Source: JAJCYK01 sp965224285 (GTDB taxonomy: Bacteria > Bacteroidota > Bacteroidia > Cytophagales > Cyclobacteriaceae). From it: a stretch of 64,000 nucleotides of DNA. The translations under genes and the position numbers were made by a program. The notes under the pieces are model-generated. The model searched no databases. It worked only from the letters and a program-made list of their open reading frames with translations, and was not told the DNA's origin. This document shows positions 8,783 through 17,436 of this stretch, one piece after another. Every line of letters starts with the position of its first letter. Position 1 is the first letter of the stretch. The stretch lies in NCBI GenBank assembly GCA_965224285.1, contig OZ245043.1, positions 2,170,001-2,234,000 of the forward strand, read 5' to 3'.

Positions 8783-9472
8783 ATGAAAACTTTAGAGATT
8801 ACAGGGTATAAAAGAGCAAATCTCGGTAAAGCTGAAGCAAGAAAACTACGTGCAGAGGGCAGAGTCCCTTGTGTATTATATGGAGGTAAGGAGCAAATTC
8901 ACTTTGAAACCCCAATGATAAACTTCAGGGATCTGGTATACACTCCGGATGCCTTTATAGTGGACCTTTCAGTAGAAGGGAAAACCACCAGGGCTATTCT
9001 GCAGGATTTACAATGGCATCCTGTAAGCGAGATCATAATGCATGCGGATTTCCTGGAGCTTTTCGAGGATAAGGCTATCAGCATGAATATACCCGTGCGC
9101 ACTAAGGGCAATGCGCCCGGGGTAAGCGAAGGAGGTAAATTATACATCAACCAGAAGCATCTGCTGGTTAAAGCCTTGCCCAAAGATATGCCCGATGAGA
9201 TCGTGGTGGATATCTCCTCCCTGACCTTGGGAAAATCCCTGAAAGTCGGGGACCTGGAAACAGAAGATTTTGAGTTTCTTACCAGCGATTTGGTGGGTGT
9301 AGTATCTGTAGAAACTCCTAGAACTATGAAGATCGCCATAGTTGACGAGGAGCTTGAAGATGAGGATGAGGAAGGAATTGAAGGAGAAGAAGGAGCTGAA
9401 GGAGAAGAAGGCGAAACTGCTGAAGGCGGAGGAGATGCCGAAGCACCCGCTGCTGAAGGAGAAGATAACTAA
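8783..9472 (+). CDS. rplY: 50S ribosomal protein L25 (CTC family, long form)
   Basis: 229 residues. The N-terminal L25 domain (about 1-95) includes RKLRAEGRVPCVLYGG, which binds 5S rRNA, followed by the CTC beta domain (about 96-185). The C-terminal 35 residues are almost entirely Glu, Gly, Ala and Asp, an acidic disordered tail common in Bacteroidota L25. It lies in one transcription unit with prs and is followed by a clear terminator at 9500, which separates it from pth. Confidence 0.95.
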   Translation: MKTLEITGYKRANLGKAEARKLRAEGRVPCVLYGGKEQIHFETPMINFRDLVYTPDAFIVDLSVEGKTTRAILQDLQWHPVSEIIMHADFLELFEDKAISMNIPVRTKGNAPGVSEGGKLYINQKHLLVKALPKDMPDEIVVDISSLTLGKSLKVGDLETEDFEFLTSDLVGVVSVETPRTMKIAIVDEELEDEDEEGIEGEEGAEGEEGETAEGGGDAEAPAAEGEDN

Positions 9473-9499
9473 GCAAAGATTAGGATTTGACCTATACAT

Positions 9500-9525
9500 C
9501 CTGCCCTAACCGGGCAGGATTTTTT
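9500..9525 (+). terminator. Intrinsic terminator after rplY
   Basis: Stem CCTGCCC/GGGCAGG (9500-9506 with 9512-9518), loop TAACC, then ATTTTTT. It sits between rplY and pth, only about 12 bases before the pth start, so pth must be reached by read-through or its own weak promoter. Confidence 0.85.
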
Positions 9526-9536
9526 ATCTTGTGCGT

Positions 9537-10094
9537 ATGAAATACCTGATCGCCGGTTTGGGAAATATTGGCCCTGAGTATGAGTTGACCCGGCACAATG
9601 CCGGTTTTTTAATTTTAGATTATCTGGCCGAGGATCATCAGATCGGGTTTGAAATCAACAAATTAGCTTACACCGCGCTGCTTAAATACAAAGGCCGGCA
9701 ATTAAATTTGATTAAACCCACCACTTACATGAATCTTAGCGGCAAGGCGGTAAAATACTGGATGGATAAATTAAAGGTGCCGGTAGAGAGGTGCTTGGTG
9801 GTTACAGACGATATTGCCTTGCCCTTCGGCAAGCTGAGATTAAGAGCCAAGGGTTCTTCAGCGGGGCATAACGGCTTAAAAAGCATCGAAACCAGTCTGG
9901 ATTCTAGAGATTATCCCAGATTACGCTTTGGTATAGGAGATGATTATCGCCAGGGGCAACAGGTGGATTATGTGCTTAGCAGGTTTGAATCTTCCGAATT
10001 GGAGGACCTGGGTCCCCACCTGCAGCAGGCAGCTGAGGCGGTATTGGCATTCAGTACCAGGGGTATTGACCGCGCTATGAATCACTACAACTAG
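9537..10094 (+). CDS. pth: Peptidyl-tRNA hydrolase
   Basis: 185 residues from the ATG at 9537; a GTG two codons upstream (9531) is in frame, but the family N-terminus MKYLIAGLGNIG begins at the ATG. The enzyme releases peptides from peptidyl-tRNA that drops off ribosomes. Visible: GLGNIGPEYELTRHNAGF with the catalytic His in RHNAGF, TYMNLSG, the DDIALPFGKLRLR strand and GSSAGHNGLKSI. All active-site elements are present. Its stop abuts the stop of the convergent metG gene with no spacer. Confidence 0.96.
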   Translation: MKYLIAGLGNIGPEYELTRHNAGFLILDYLAEDHQIGFEINKLAYTALLKYKGRQLNLIKPTTYMNLSGKAVKYWMDKLKVPVERCLVVTDDIALPFGKLRLRAKGSSAGHNGLKSIETSLDSRDYPRLRFGIGDDYRQGQQVDYVLSRFESSELEDLGPHLQQAAEAVLAFSTRGIDRAMNHYN

Positions 10095-12131
10095 CTAATT
10101 CACCGTACTGCCCGGAAGTATTTGAGTATCCGGTTGCATAAAGGATAGTGTTCCTTCATGGTCTTCCGCCAGTAGTATCATGCCCTGAGATTCAATTCCC
10201 ATGATCTTTCTGGGCGCCAGATTTACCAATACCAATACCTGGCGCCCCACGATATCATCTGCCTGGTACTGTTGCGCGATACCGCTGACAATGACCCGTT
10301 CTCTTTCGCCGGTATCCACCCGCAGCTTTAATAACTTCTTTGATTTTGGGACTTTCTCCGCCTCCTTAATGGTTCCAATCCTCAGATCCAACTGGGTAAA
10401 GTCATCAAAATCAATGATATCCTTCATCGGTGGATGGTGTTGGGAGTTATTTTCCTCTTTGGTCGACATCAATTTATCAACTTGTGCTTGAATAGCGTGG
10501 TCTTCTATCTTATCAAATAACAGTTGAGGTGATCCTAGCTGATGACCTGCAGTCAGCAATTTATGTGAACCGGAAAGTTTCCAGGAAACATCATCCAGCT
10601 TTAATATCCCGGCCAACTTTTCACTGGTAGCAGGTAAAAACGGTGCCGCAAGGATCGCCAGGTTAGCGGTGATTTGCAGGCTTAAGTTCAGAATGGTACC
10701 CACCCGCTGCCGGTCAGTCTTGATCAATTTCCACGGTTCGGTTTCCGCCAGAAACTTATTTCCAGTCCGCGCTACTTCCATCATTAAACTAAGAGCCTCA
10801 CGGAACTTAAATGACTCCACGGCCTCCCCAATCCGTCCGGGATATGCCTGCAGGTCCTCTATTACTTGCTTATCCAGATCATAAAACTGCTCTACCTGTG
10901 GCACTTTGCCATCGAAATACTTTTGGGTCAATACCAGGGCGCGATTAACAAAATTTCCGAAAATCGCCACCAATTCATTGTTATTTCGAGCTTGAAAATC
11001 CTTCCAGGTAAAATCATTGTCCTTGGTTTCAGGTGCGTTAGCGCTGAGCACATAGCGAAGAACATCTTGCTTTCCGGGAAACTCCTCCAGATATTCGTGT
11101 AGCCACACCGCCCAATTCCGGGATGTGGATATTTTTTGGCTCTCCAGGTTCAAAAATTCATTGGCTGGTACATTCTCAGGTAGCACAAATCCACCATGAG
11201 CATGCAGGATGGTAGGAAAAATAATGCAATGAAAAACTATATTGTCCTTACCTATAAAATGAATTAATTCGCTGTCCTCCCAATATGGTTTCCATTCCTT
11301 ATCGTGCTGGTCTGCCCATTCCTTAGTGAAGGAAATGTAACCAATTGGTGCATCAAACCACACATAAAGTACTTTACCTTCTGCACCTTTCAGGGGCACT
11401 GGTACACCCCAATCCAAATCCCTGGTCATTGCCCGGGGCTTTAGTCCCTGGTCCAGCCATGACTTGCATTGGCCGTATACATTCGGCTTCCACTCCTGAT
11501 GCCCTTCCAGTAGCCATTTTTTAAGCCAGTCCTCATAGTCATCCATAGGTAGATACCAATGACGAGTCTCCTTCAACACCGGAGGTTCGCCGCTGAGCAT
11601 GGATCTGGGATTGATCAGGTCTGAAGGGCTTAAACTGGAACCGCAATTCTCACATTGATCACCGTAGGCATCATCAAATCCACAATTGGGACAAGTGCCC
11701 CGGATATAGCGATCTGCCAGAAATTGCTGGTCTGCCTCATCGTAATATTGCTGGCTTACTTGCTCGGTAAATACGCCCTGGTCATAAAGTGTTTTGAAAA
11801 TTTCAGCTGAAGTTTCCCAGTGCACCGGCGAAGAGGTTCGGCCGTAATGATCGAAAGCGATGCCAAATTCTCTAAATGATGCGGATATTTTGGGATGATA
11901 CTTATCTACGATATCCTGGGGCTTTACCCCCTCCATCTTTGCCCTGAGGGTTATGGGAATCCCCAGTTCATCGGAACCACATATAAATAATACATCCGCA
12001 TTATTAGAGCGAAGGTACCGCACGTAGATATCCGCCGGTACGTAGACACCAGCCAAATGTCCGATATGCACCGGGCCATTGGCATAGGGAAGTGCAGCAG
12101 TAACTGTATATCTCTTATTCTCGATGCTCAT
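10095..12131 (-). CDS. metG: Methionyl-tRNA synthetase with C-terminal tRNA-binding domain
   Basis: 678 residues from the ATG at 12131. A start at 12194 is open but adds 21 hydrophobic residues not typical of the family; MSIENKRYTVTAALPYANG is the usual N-terminus. Seen: HIGH motif (VHIGHLAG), a zinc knuckle CPNCG...CENCG (about residues 145-163), the KMSKS equivalent as KISTS, and a C-terminal EMAP/Trbp111-type tRNA-binding domain (about 575-678, DLRIGTIKEAEKVP). A -7 box at 12138-12145 would place transcription start almost at the ATG. It charges initiator and elongator tRNA-Met. Confidence 0.96.
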   Translation of the reverse strand: MSIENKRYTVTAALPYANGPVHIGHLAGVYVPADIYVRYLRSNNADVLFICGSDELGIPITLRAKMEGVKPQDIVDKYHPKISASFREFGIAFDHYGRTSSPVHWETSAEIFKTLYDQGVFTEQVSQQYYDEADQQFLADRYIRGTCPNCGFDDAYGDQCENCGSSLSPSDLINPRSMLSGEPPVLKETRHWYLPMDDYEDWLKKWLLEGHQEWKPNVYGQCKSWLDQGLKPRAMTRDLDWGVPVPLKGAEGKVLYVWFDAPIGYISFTKEWADQHDKEWKPYWEDSELIHFIGKDNIVFHCIIFPTILHAHGGFVLPENVPANEFLNLESQKISTSRNWAVWLHEYLEEFPGKQDVLRYVLSANAPETKDNDFTWKDFQARNNNELVAIFGNFVNRALVLTQKYFDGKVPQVEQFYDLDKQVIEDLQAYPGRIGEAVESFKFREALSLMMEVARTGNKFLAETEPWKLIKTDRQRVGTILNLSLQITANLAILAAPFLPATSEKLAGILKLDDVSWKLSGSHKLLTAGHQLGSPQLLFDKIEDHAIQAQVDKLMSTKEENNSQHHPPMKDIIDFDDFTQLDLRIGTIKEAEKVPKSKKLLKLRVDTGERERVIVSGIAQQYQADDIVGRQVLVLVNLAPRKIMGIESQGMILLAEDHEGTLSFMQPDTQILPGSTVN

Positions 12132-12137
12132 ACCCCT

Positions 12138-12145
12138 CAAAGATA
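12138..12145 (-). promoter_or_regulatory. -7 box (TATCTTTG, minus strand) before metG
   Basis: The plus strand reads CAAAGATA, which is TATCTTTG on the coding strand, a perfect TAnnTTTG. It ends 6 bases before the metG ATG, implying a leader of only a few bases. No matching -33 element is evident. Confidence 0.35.
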
Positions 12146-12220
12146 GGAGTAATTCCATGAAATAGTAGACTGGCCAGATCCAATATATCCACAATCGAAC
12201 GTATTTAGCAGCTAATTAAT

Positions 12221-12228
12221 TACCTTTG
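12221..12228 (+). promoter_or_regulatory. -7 box (TACCTTTG) of typA
   Basis: A perfect TAnnTTTG. Its last three bases are the TTG that begins the longest open frame, so that TTG cannot be the start codon; the GTG at 12250 is 21 bases further down. Confidence 0.6.
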
Positions 12229-12249
12229 CCGACCGTTACTATAAATACC

Positions 12250-14046
12250 GTGCAAAATATTAGGAATATAGCCATCATAGCCCATGTAGACCACGGAAAA
12301 ACCACCTTGGTTGACCGGTTTATACAGGCCTCTAAATTGTTTGATGAACATCAGCATATGGGTGACCTCATAATGGATAGCAATGACCTGGAAAAAGAGC
12401 GCGGTATTACTATCCTCTCAAAAAATGTGTCGATACGATACCAGGGAGTAAAAATAAACATTATTGACACCCCGGGTCACGCCGATTTTGGCGGTGAAGT
12501 AGAGAGGGTATTAAAAATGGCAGACGGAGTATTGCTTCTGGTTGATGCCTTTGAAGGCCCCATGCCACAAACCCGGTTTGTTTTGAGCAAGGCGCTTGAT
12601 CTGGGATTGATACCAATAGTAGTGATTAATAAGGTGGATAAACCAAATTGTCGTCCGGATGAGGTCCAGGAACAGATCTTTGATCTGATGTTCCACTTGG
12701 ATGCCAGTGAGGCCCAATTGGATTTTACCACTTTATACGGGTCTTCCAAGGAAGGCTGGATGAGCCTGGATTGGAAAGCGCCCACCACAGATATCACACC
12801 CCTGCTGGATACCATTCTAGAGGAGGTGCCCCCGCCTTATCGGGAAGACGGCCTTCCTCAAATGCAGATCACTTCTTTGGACTACTCCCCCTATGTGGGA
12901 CGCATCGCTGTGGGCAGGATATACCGGGGATCCTTGGCAGAGGGGGGTGTTTATGGGCTTTCCCGATCGGACCAGGAGATCCAAAGAATAAAAATCAAAG
13001 AGCTCTACTTATTTGAGGGATTGGAGCGCACACGGGTTCCGGAGGTACAAGCCGGCGAAATATGTGCGGTGGTTGGCTTAGAGGATTTCGAAATTGGTGA
13101 TACCATAACCGACCTGACTTTACCCCAGCCATTACCTCGGATAGCTATTGATGAGCCTACCATGAATATGCTTTTCACCATCAACAATTCCCCTTTCTTT
13201 GGTAAGGAAGGTGAATATGTGACCTCCCGGCATCTGAGGGACCGGCTATTCAAAGAAACCGAGAAGAACCTGGCATTAAGGGTTGAACCGGGAGAATCAG
13301 AAGATAAATTCACGGTATACGGCAGGGGTATCCTGCATCTTTCAGTGTTGATAGAGACTATGCGGAGAGAAGGTTTTGAGTTACAGGTAGGACAGCCTCA
13401 GGTAATTTACAAGCATGAGAATAGTCAAAAATTGGAGCCAATAGAACATCTGGTGGTGGATGTCCCCGAAGATCATTCCGGCAAAGTGATTGAGATGGTC
13501 ACTAAAAGAAAGGGCGAGCTTATGGTGATGGAACCAAAAGGAGACATGCAACATCTTGAATTTGATGTCCCTGCTCGAGGACTGATAGGATTACGGAATC
13601 AAATGATGACTATGACGGCCGGTGAGGCTATTATGAATCACCGTTTCAAAGATTATCAACCGTATAAAGGTGATATCCCCGCTAGAATCAGTGGATCGCT
13701 GGTTTCCATGGACCAGGGACTTTGCACCGCATATGCATTGGATAAATTGCAGGACAGAGGAGTGTTTTTTGTGGCGGCTGGTGAGGAACTTTACCGGGGC
13801 CAGGTGGTGGGTGAACACAATCGGGAAAGTGATTTGGTAGTAAATCTGCAAAAAGGAAAAAAACTGACCAACATGCGGGCCGCTGGGTCAGATGAAAATC
13901 TTCGTATTGCACCTCCCCGAAAATTTTCGCTGGAAGAGGCTTTGGAATACATAAGGGCTGACGAATGGTTGGAAATAACTCCTAAATCATTGAGAATGAG
14001 GAAAATACTTCTGGATGAGAATGAGCGCAAAAGGGCTACGACTTAG
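12250..14046 (+). CDS. typA: Ribosome-associated GTPase TypA/BipA
   Basis: 598 residues from the GTG at 12250, which gives the family N-terminus MQNIRNIAIIAHVDHGKTT. The upstream TTG at 12226 lies within a -7 box and is rejected. G motifs: AHVDHGKTT (G1), RGITI in the switch region (G2), DTPGHADF (G3), NKVDKP (G4). Domains II, III and V follow, then the BipA-specific C-terminal domain with KGKKLTNMRAAGSDENLRI. It is a translational GTPase involved in 50S assembly and stress or cold adaptation. It overlaps the convergent reductase gene by 11 bases. Confidence 0.96.
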   Translation: MQNIRNIAIIAHVDHGKTTLVDRFIQASKLFDEHQHMGDLIMDSNDLEKERGITILSKNVSIRYQGVKINIIDTPGHADFGGEVERVLKMADGVLLLVDAFEGPMPQTRFVLSKALDLGLIPIVVINKVDKPNCRPDEVQEQIFDLMFHLDASEAQLDFTTLYGSSKEGWMSLDWKAPTTDITPLLDTILEEVPPPYREDGLPQMQITSLDYSPYVGRIAVGRIYRGSLAEGGVYGLSRSDQEIQRIKIKELYLFEGLERTRVPEVQAGEICAVVGLEDFEIGDTITDLTLPQPLPRIAIDEPTMNMLFTINNSPFFGKEGEYVTSRHLRDRLFKETEKNLALRVEPGESEDKFTVYGRGILHLSVLIETMRREGFELQVGQPQVIYKHENSQKLEPIEHLVVDVPEDHSGKVIEMVTKRKGELMVMEPKGDMQHLEFDVPARGLIGLRNQMMTMTAGEAIMNHRFKDYQPYKGDIPARISGSLVSMDQGLCTAYALDKLQDRGVFFVAAGEELYRGQVVGEHNRESDLVVNLQKGKKLTNMRAAGSDENLRIAPPRKFSLEEALEYIRADEWLEITPKSLRMRKILLDENERKRATT

Positions 14047-14908
14047 ATTGCCCTTTCCTTAAAGCATCCAATTGATCCCACATCTCCGGAGTAATATGTT
14101 CCAAGTAGTTGAATTCACCCGCTCCCTTCAACCACTCTCCACCATCTATGGTAACTACCTCACCATTGATGAAAGCTGAAAAATCCGAGATCAAATAGGC
14201 CGCCAAATTGGCTAGTTCCTGGTGATGGCCCACCCTATTTAAAGGCACTTGCCCAGCGGGATCAAACTTTTCTTTTAAGTCGCCTGGTAGTAGCCGGCTC
14301 CAGGCGCCTTCGGTGGGAAAAGGTCCAGGGGCTATGGCATTGGTACGCAAGCCGTATTTAGCCCATTCTACGGCCAATGAACGAGTGAGCGCCAAAACAC
14401 CAGCCTTGGCACAAGCCGATGGCACAACATAACCAGAACCGGTCCAGGCATAGGTGGTGACAATATTGACCACAGAAGCCGACTGGCCTGCGTTTATCCA
14501 GTGTTTTCCCATGGCTAAGGTGAAATTTGTGGTCCCTTTGAGTACAATGTCTATTATAGCGCTAAAAGCCCGATGTGAAAGTCTTTCAGTGGGGGATATG
14601 AAGTTACCAGCAGCGTTATTCACCAAACCCTCCACCGACCCAAACTCCTCAATAGCAGCTGCCAGCACCTCTGTTACCTGCTCGTATTCCCGAACATCAC
14701 AAGCAACCGGTAATACCCGGCCTCCATCCGATGATAATTCATGGGCGGTTTGCTTCAATACATCAATTTTTCTGCTGGTTATCAATATGTTAGCTCCCAA
14801 TTCTAGAAAATACTTGGCCATAGATCTACCCAGACCAGTACCACCACCGGTAATTATTATGGTTTTATCGTTAAGGGCTCCCGGCTTTAACATTCCTTCT
14901 TGATACAT
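14036..14908 (-). CDS. SDR-family 2,4-dienoyl-CoA reductase (DECR1-like)
   Basis: 290 residues. Rossmann motif TGGGTGLG (about 21-28), NNAAGN near residue 98, and the DECR-type active-site region TTYAWTGSGYVVPSACAKAG (Tyr and Lys with Ser in place of the classical YxxxK Tyr), as in mitochondrial DECR1. The C-terminus (INGEVVTIDGGEWLKGAGEFN, then MWDQLDALRK) also follows DECR1 rather than generic FabG enzymes. It would reduce 2,4-dienoyl-CoA with NADPH so that polyunsaturated acyl chains can enter beta-oxidation. It overlaps typA by 11 bases at the 3' ends. Confidence 0.85.
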   Translation of the reverse strand: MYQEGMLKPGALNDKTIIITGGGTGLGRSMAKYFLELGANILITSRKIDVLKQTAHELSSDGGRVLPVACDVREYEQVTEVLAAAIEEFGSVEGLVNNAAGNFISPTERLSHRAFSAIIDIVLKGTTNFTLAMGKHWINAGQSASVVNIVTTYAWTGSGYVVPSACAKAGVLALTRSLAVEWAKYGLRTNAIAPGPFPTEGAWSRLLPGDLKEKFDPAGQVPLNRVGHHQELANLAAYLISDFSAFINGEVVTIDGGEWLKGAGEFNYLEHITPEMWDQLDALRKGQSKS

Positions 14909-15063
14909 ACGACTTATGGATTTTTCAACGTTGCCAGTGAAAATATTACAAGCACCACTATTATTAATAATTTATTAGTAGGCCGCTTATAATTATATTA
15001 TTTTTACACCAGACCCAAGTGTTAGGACCATTTTTTAAGCTTTTTTCTATTAATTCTTTTGTC

Positions 15064-16065
15064 ATGTATATTCGTAACCTTGGCATGCCAGCTATAATTC
15101 TCTTGTTACTAGGGAGTTGTGTTTCTCAGCAAAAGTACAAAGCCTTAACTAGAGCCCGGGATGTTATAGAACTGAAAGCCACCGAATACTCGGTACAACT
15201 AGCCCAGGAACGCACCAAAGCGTTAAGCCTTCAAAATAAAAACGAGGATCTCAGCAGACAACTGATGCAGACCAACGTTCACAATCAGCGTCTAAACCGT
15301 GAACTCGATGAAATAAAGGAGGATGAGTCCAATCTGGCGGCCAGCCACCAAGAGTTGACCGCTAAATATGAGGACATGAGGGACTATTTTGATATTGTAC
15401 TGAATGAGTGTGATCAGGACAAAATATCCGTTGCCCGCAAGCAACGGCTGCTTGACCAACAGGAAGAAAAATTGGAAGTTGAGCGCAGAGAATTGGAAGA
15501 ACTGAGCGCCGATCTACTACAGCGTGCTCAAAGAATGAACGCCTTGGAAGATGCTGCCGACGATGAATCTGTGGCCCTGGATGCCATATACCAGGATCTT
15601 ACCCTGACTTTGGGTGATCTGGTGAGCGAAAGGTTTAGTATCTCAAAAATGCAGGATGCCATAAAAATCGCTATTGACGAACCAGTGCTTTTTGAAACCG
15701 GTAGTATTGATATTGCAAAACACGGACTAGCTATAGTAGAACAGCTGGCGGTAGCCTTCAATTCTCAGGATAACATCAATATTACCGTCGTTGGTCACAC
15801 GGACAAGAATCGCATAGCAAAAAAATCAAAATATCTGACTGATAATTGGGATCTAAGTGTACTAAAAGCAGCGTCACTGACCAGGGCACTGACCGAGGCC
15901 AAAATGGATCCCCGAATTGTTACTGTAGCAGGAAGAGGATCGGAAGATCCAATGGTATCCAATCTTCAGGAAGAAGGTCGTGAAAAGAATAAACGTACTG
16001 AAATTTTTGTGACTCCATCTCCTGCCGGGCAAGCTAACGCAAACCGTTTACAAAGATCCAACTAA
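15064..16065 (+). CDS. OmpA-family lipoprotein with long coiled coil (first of a pair)
   Basis: 333 residues from the ATG at 15064 (a GTG at 15019 would add 15 residues before the signal peptide). The signal peptide ends in LLLLGSC, a lipobox. Residues about 30-200 are Glu/Gln/Arg-rich heptads, a coiled coil spacer. The OmpA C-terminal domain (about 215-325) has GHTD with Asp247 and NWDLSVLKAAS, where the conserved peptidoglycan-binding Arg is replaced by Lys268. It begins VSQQKYKAL, like its neighbour. It probably tethers the outer membrane to the cell wall. The second copy starts 3 bases after its stop. Confidence 0.85.
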   Translation: MYIRNLGMPAIILLLLGSCVSQQKYKALTRARDVIELKATEYSVQLAQERTKALSLQNKNEDLSRQLMQTNVHNQRLNRELDEIKEDESNLAASHQELTAKYEDMRDYFDIVLNECDQDKISVARKQRLLDQQEEKLEVERRELEELSADLLQRAQRMNALEDAADDESVALDAIYQDLTLTLGDLVSERFSISKMQDAIKIAIDEPVLFETGSIDIAKHGLAIVEQLAVAFNSQDNINITVVGHTDKNRIAKKSKYLTDNWDLSVLKAASLTRALTEAKMDPRIVTVAGRGSEDPMVSNLQEEGREKNKRTEIFVTPSPAGQANANRLQRSN

Positions 16066-16068
16066 ACT

Positions 16069-16905
16069 ATGACCCGTTTCATTACACTACTTACCATAAT
16101 TACTTTATCCGGCTGTGTAAGCCAAAAGAAATACGATGAGCTCTGGAACCAAAAAGCTGCGCTGGAGGTGGACCGTTCCGACCTTAACGCAAAATTGGAA
16201 ACCTCCAGAAATAGAATTGACTCCCTTCAGGATGAGCTGGAATCCATGATGTCAAACAATGACGGGCTCCAATCCCAAATTCGTCAAACCAACCAGGAGC
16301 TGCGTAATCTTAATGACCAATACGATAATTTATTGGCCAATAGCGACGAACTAAATAAGGAATTCGCCGCCCAACAACAGCGAATCAGGGAGTTGGAAAA
16401 AATCCTGGAAGAAAAAGAAGCTGCGGTAAATGCCCTTAAGACCAAAGTGAGTAATGCATTGCTGAACTTTAAAGAAAATGACCTCACCGTGGAGATAAAA
16501 AACGGCAAAGTTTATGTTAGTTTGGCAGAGCAATTACTTTTTGGTTCAGGAAGTATTAAAGTGGATCAAAAAGGAGTTCAGGCCATTCAGCAGCTAGCCG
16601 GAGTGCTTAAAGAAAATCCCGATATCAATATCGTGGTAGAAGGACATACAGATGACGTACCGGTTAGTCGAACCGGCCCTTATATGAAAAATAACTGGGA
16701 TCTCAGTGTGATGAGAGCTACTTCCATAGTAAATATATTAACTGAGGCCGGGGTATCTCCAGATAACATTACCGCTTCCGGCCGCGGTGAGTTTTATCCG
16801 CTTACCTCCAATGATGATAAAGAAGGCCGTCAAAAAAATCGAAGGACTGAAATCATTTTGACTCCGGAACTGGACGAACTGTTCCAGATATTGGAGGGCA
16901 GTTAG
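16069..16905 (+). CDS. OmpA-family lipoprotein with coiled coil (second of a pair)
   Basis: 278 residues. The signal peptide ends in TLSGC (lipobox); the mature protein begins VSQKKYDEL, paralogous to the preceding VSQQKYKAL. Residues about 25-130 are a coiled coil with a run of QQRIRELEKILEEKEAA. The OmpA/MotB-like domain (about 150-270) has GHTDD (Asp195) and NWDLSVMRATS with the expected Arg216, and NRRTEI at the end. Both ligands for the diaminopimelate of peptidoglycan are therefore present, unlike in the first copy. It lies 3 bases behind that gene, in one operon, and its 3' end faces the rhodanese gene 4 bases away. Confidence 0.88.
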   Translation: MTRFITLLTIITLSGCVSQKKYDELWNQKAALEVDRSDLNAKLETSRNRIDSLQDELESMMSNNDGLQSQIRQTNQELRNLNDQYDNLLANSDELNKEFAAQQQRIRELEKILEEKEAAVNALKTKVSNALLNFKENDLTVEIKNGKVYVSLAEQLLFGSGSIKVDQKGVQAIQQLAGVLKENPDINIVVEGHTDDVPVSRTGPYMKNNWDLSVMRATSIVNILTEAGVSPDNITASGRGEFYPLTSNDDKEGRQKNRRTEIILTPELDELFQILEGS

Positions 16906-16909
16906 TAAT

Positions 16910-17359
16910 CTACTCTTCCAAGGGATACCCGTTTTCTACCCATGCGCTGGCGCCGCCTTCCACATTAACCACATTGGTAAATCCCAGATCCGTCATAATG
17001 CCTTGCGCTCGACTGCTGCGTCCCCCTGCTTTGCAATAGAGGTAATAGGTTTGGCTTTTATCCAACTCACTGATTTGATCCTGAAATCCCGCTTTCAAAA
17101 TATCGAAATGAAGCGCTTCAGGCAGGATTTTTCCTGATTTTACTTCGTCCTGGGTACGTACATCAATTAAGACCAGTGTTTCTCCTTTATCCAGTTTGTG
17201 CTTGAGTTCAGCCACTGAAATGGAGCGGTTTGCTTGAGTCAATTGAACTACTGGGGAAGAGAGCTCAGCGGTAGTTTTAAAATCCGTCTCGGTTTTAGGG
17301 CTATTGCAGGCCGATAGCAATAGTAATATCAGCCATAAATATGTTTTGATCACACACAT
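16910..17359 (-). CDS. Rhodanese-domain lipoprotein
   Basis: 149 residues. N-terminal signal ending in LLSAC (Cys18), a lipobox. A single rhodanese domain covers about residues 45-149: ETLVLIDVRTQDE, active-site loop CKAGGRS with catalytic Cys109, and VVNVEGGASAW at the end. Such proteins carry sulfane sulfur as a persulfide on the Cys; here it would act at the periplasmic face. It lies 77 bases downstream of the sterol desaturase gene in the same direction, at the end of the operon that begins with the sulfite-oxidase-like gene, which suggests a sulfur-related role. Confidence 0.88.
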   Translation of the reverse strand: MCVIKTYLWLILLLLSACNSPKTETDFKTTAELSSPVVQLTQANRSISVAELKHKLDKGETLVLIDVRTQDEVKSGKILPEALHFDILKAGFQDQISELDKSQTYYLYCKAGGRSSRAQGIMTDLGFTNVVNVEGGASAWVENGYPLEE

Positions 17360-17436
17360 ATAGGCATCCAGTTGTTAATTTTTTCCATCATCACTTTCTT
17401 GATGTAGTTAAATCTAGTACCCATAAGCTTAAGGGG

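Noticed and set aside
9349..9472. Acidic, near-repetitive stretch in the 3' end of rplY
   Set aside because: Low-complexity Glu/Gly/Ala tail is common in L25/CTC proteins of this phylum; not a DNA repeat element.
14454..14903. A 149-codon open frame on the plus strand opposite the dienoyl-CoA reductase gene
   Set aside because: It lies wholly antisense to a gene with clear family motifs, has no recognisable domain, and its composition follows the mirrored codons of the real gene.
15064..16905. Possibility that the two OmpA lipoproteins are one gene split by a frameshift
   Set aside because: Each has its own signal peptide with lipobox and a full OmpA domain; they are paralogs.
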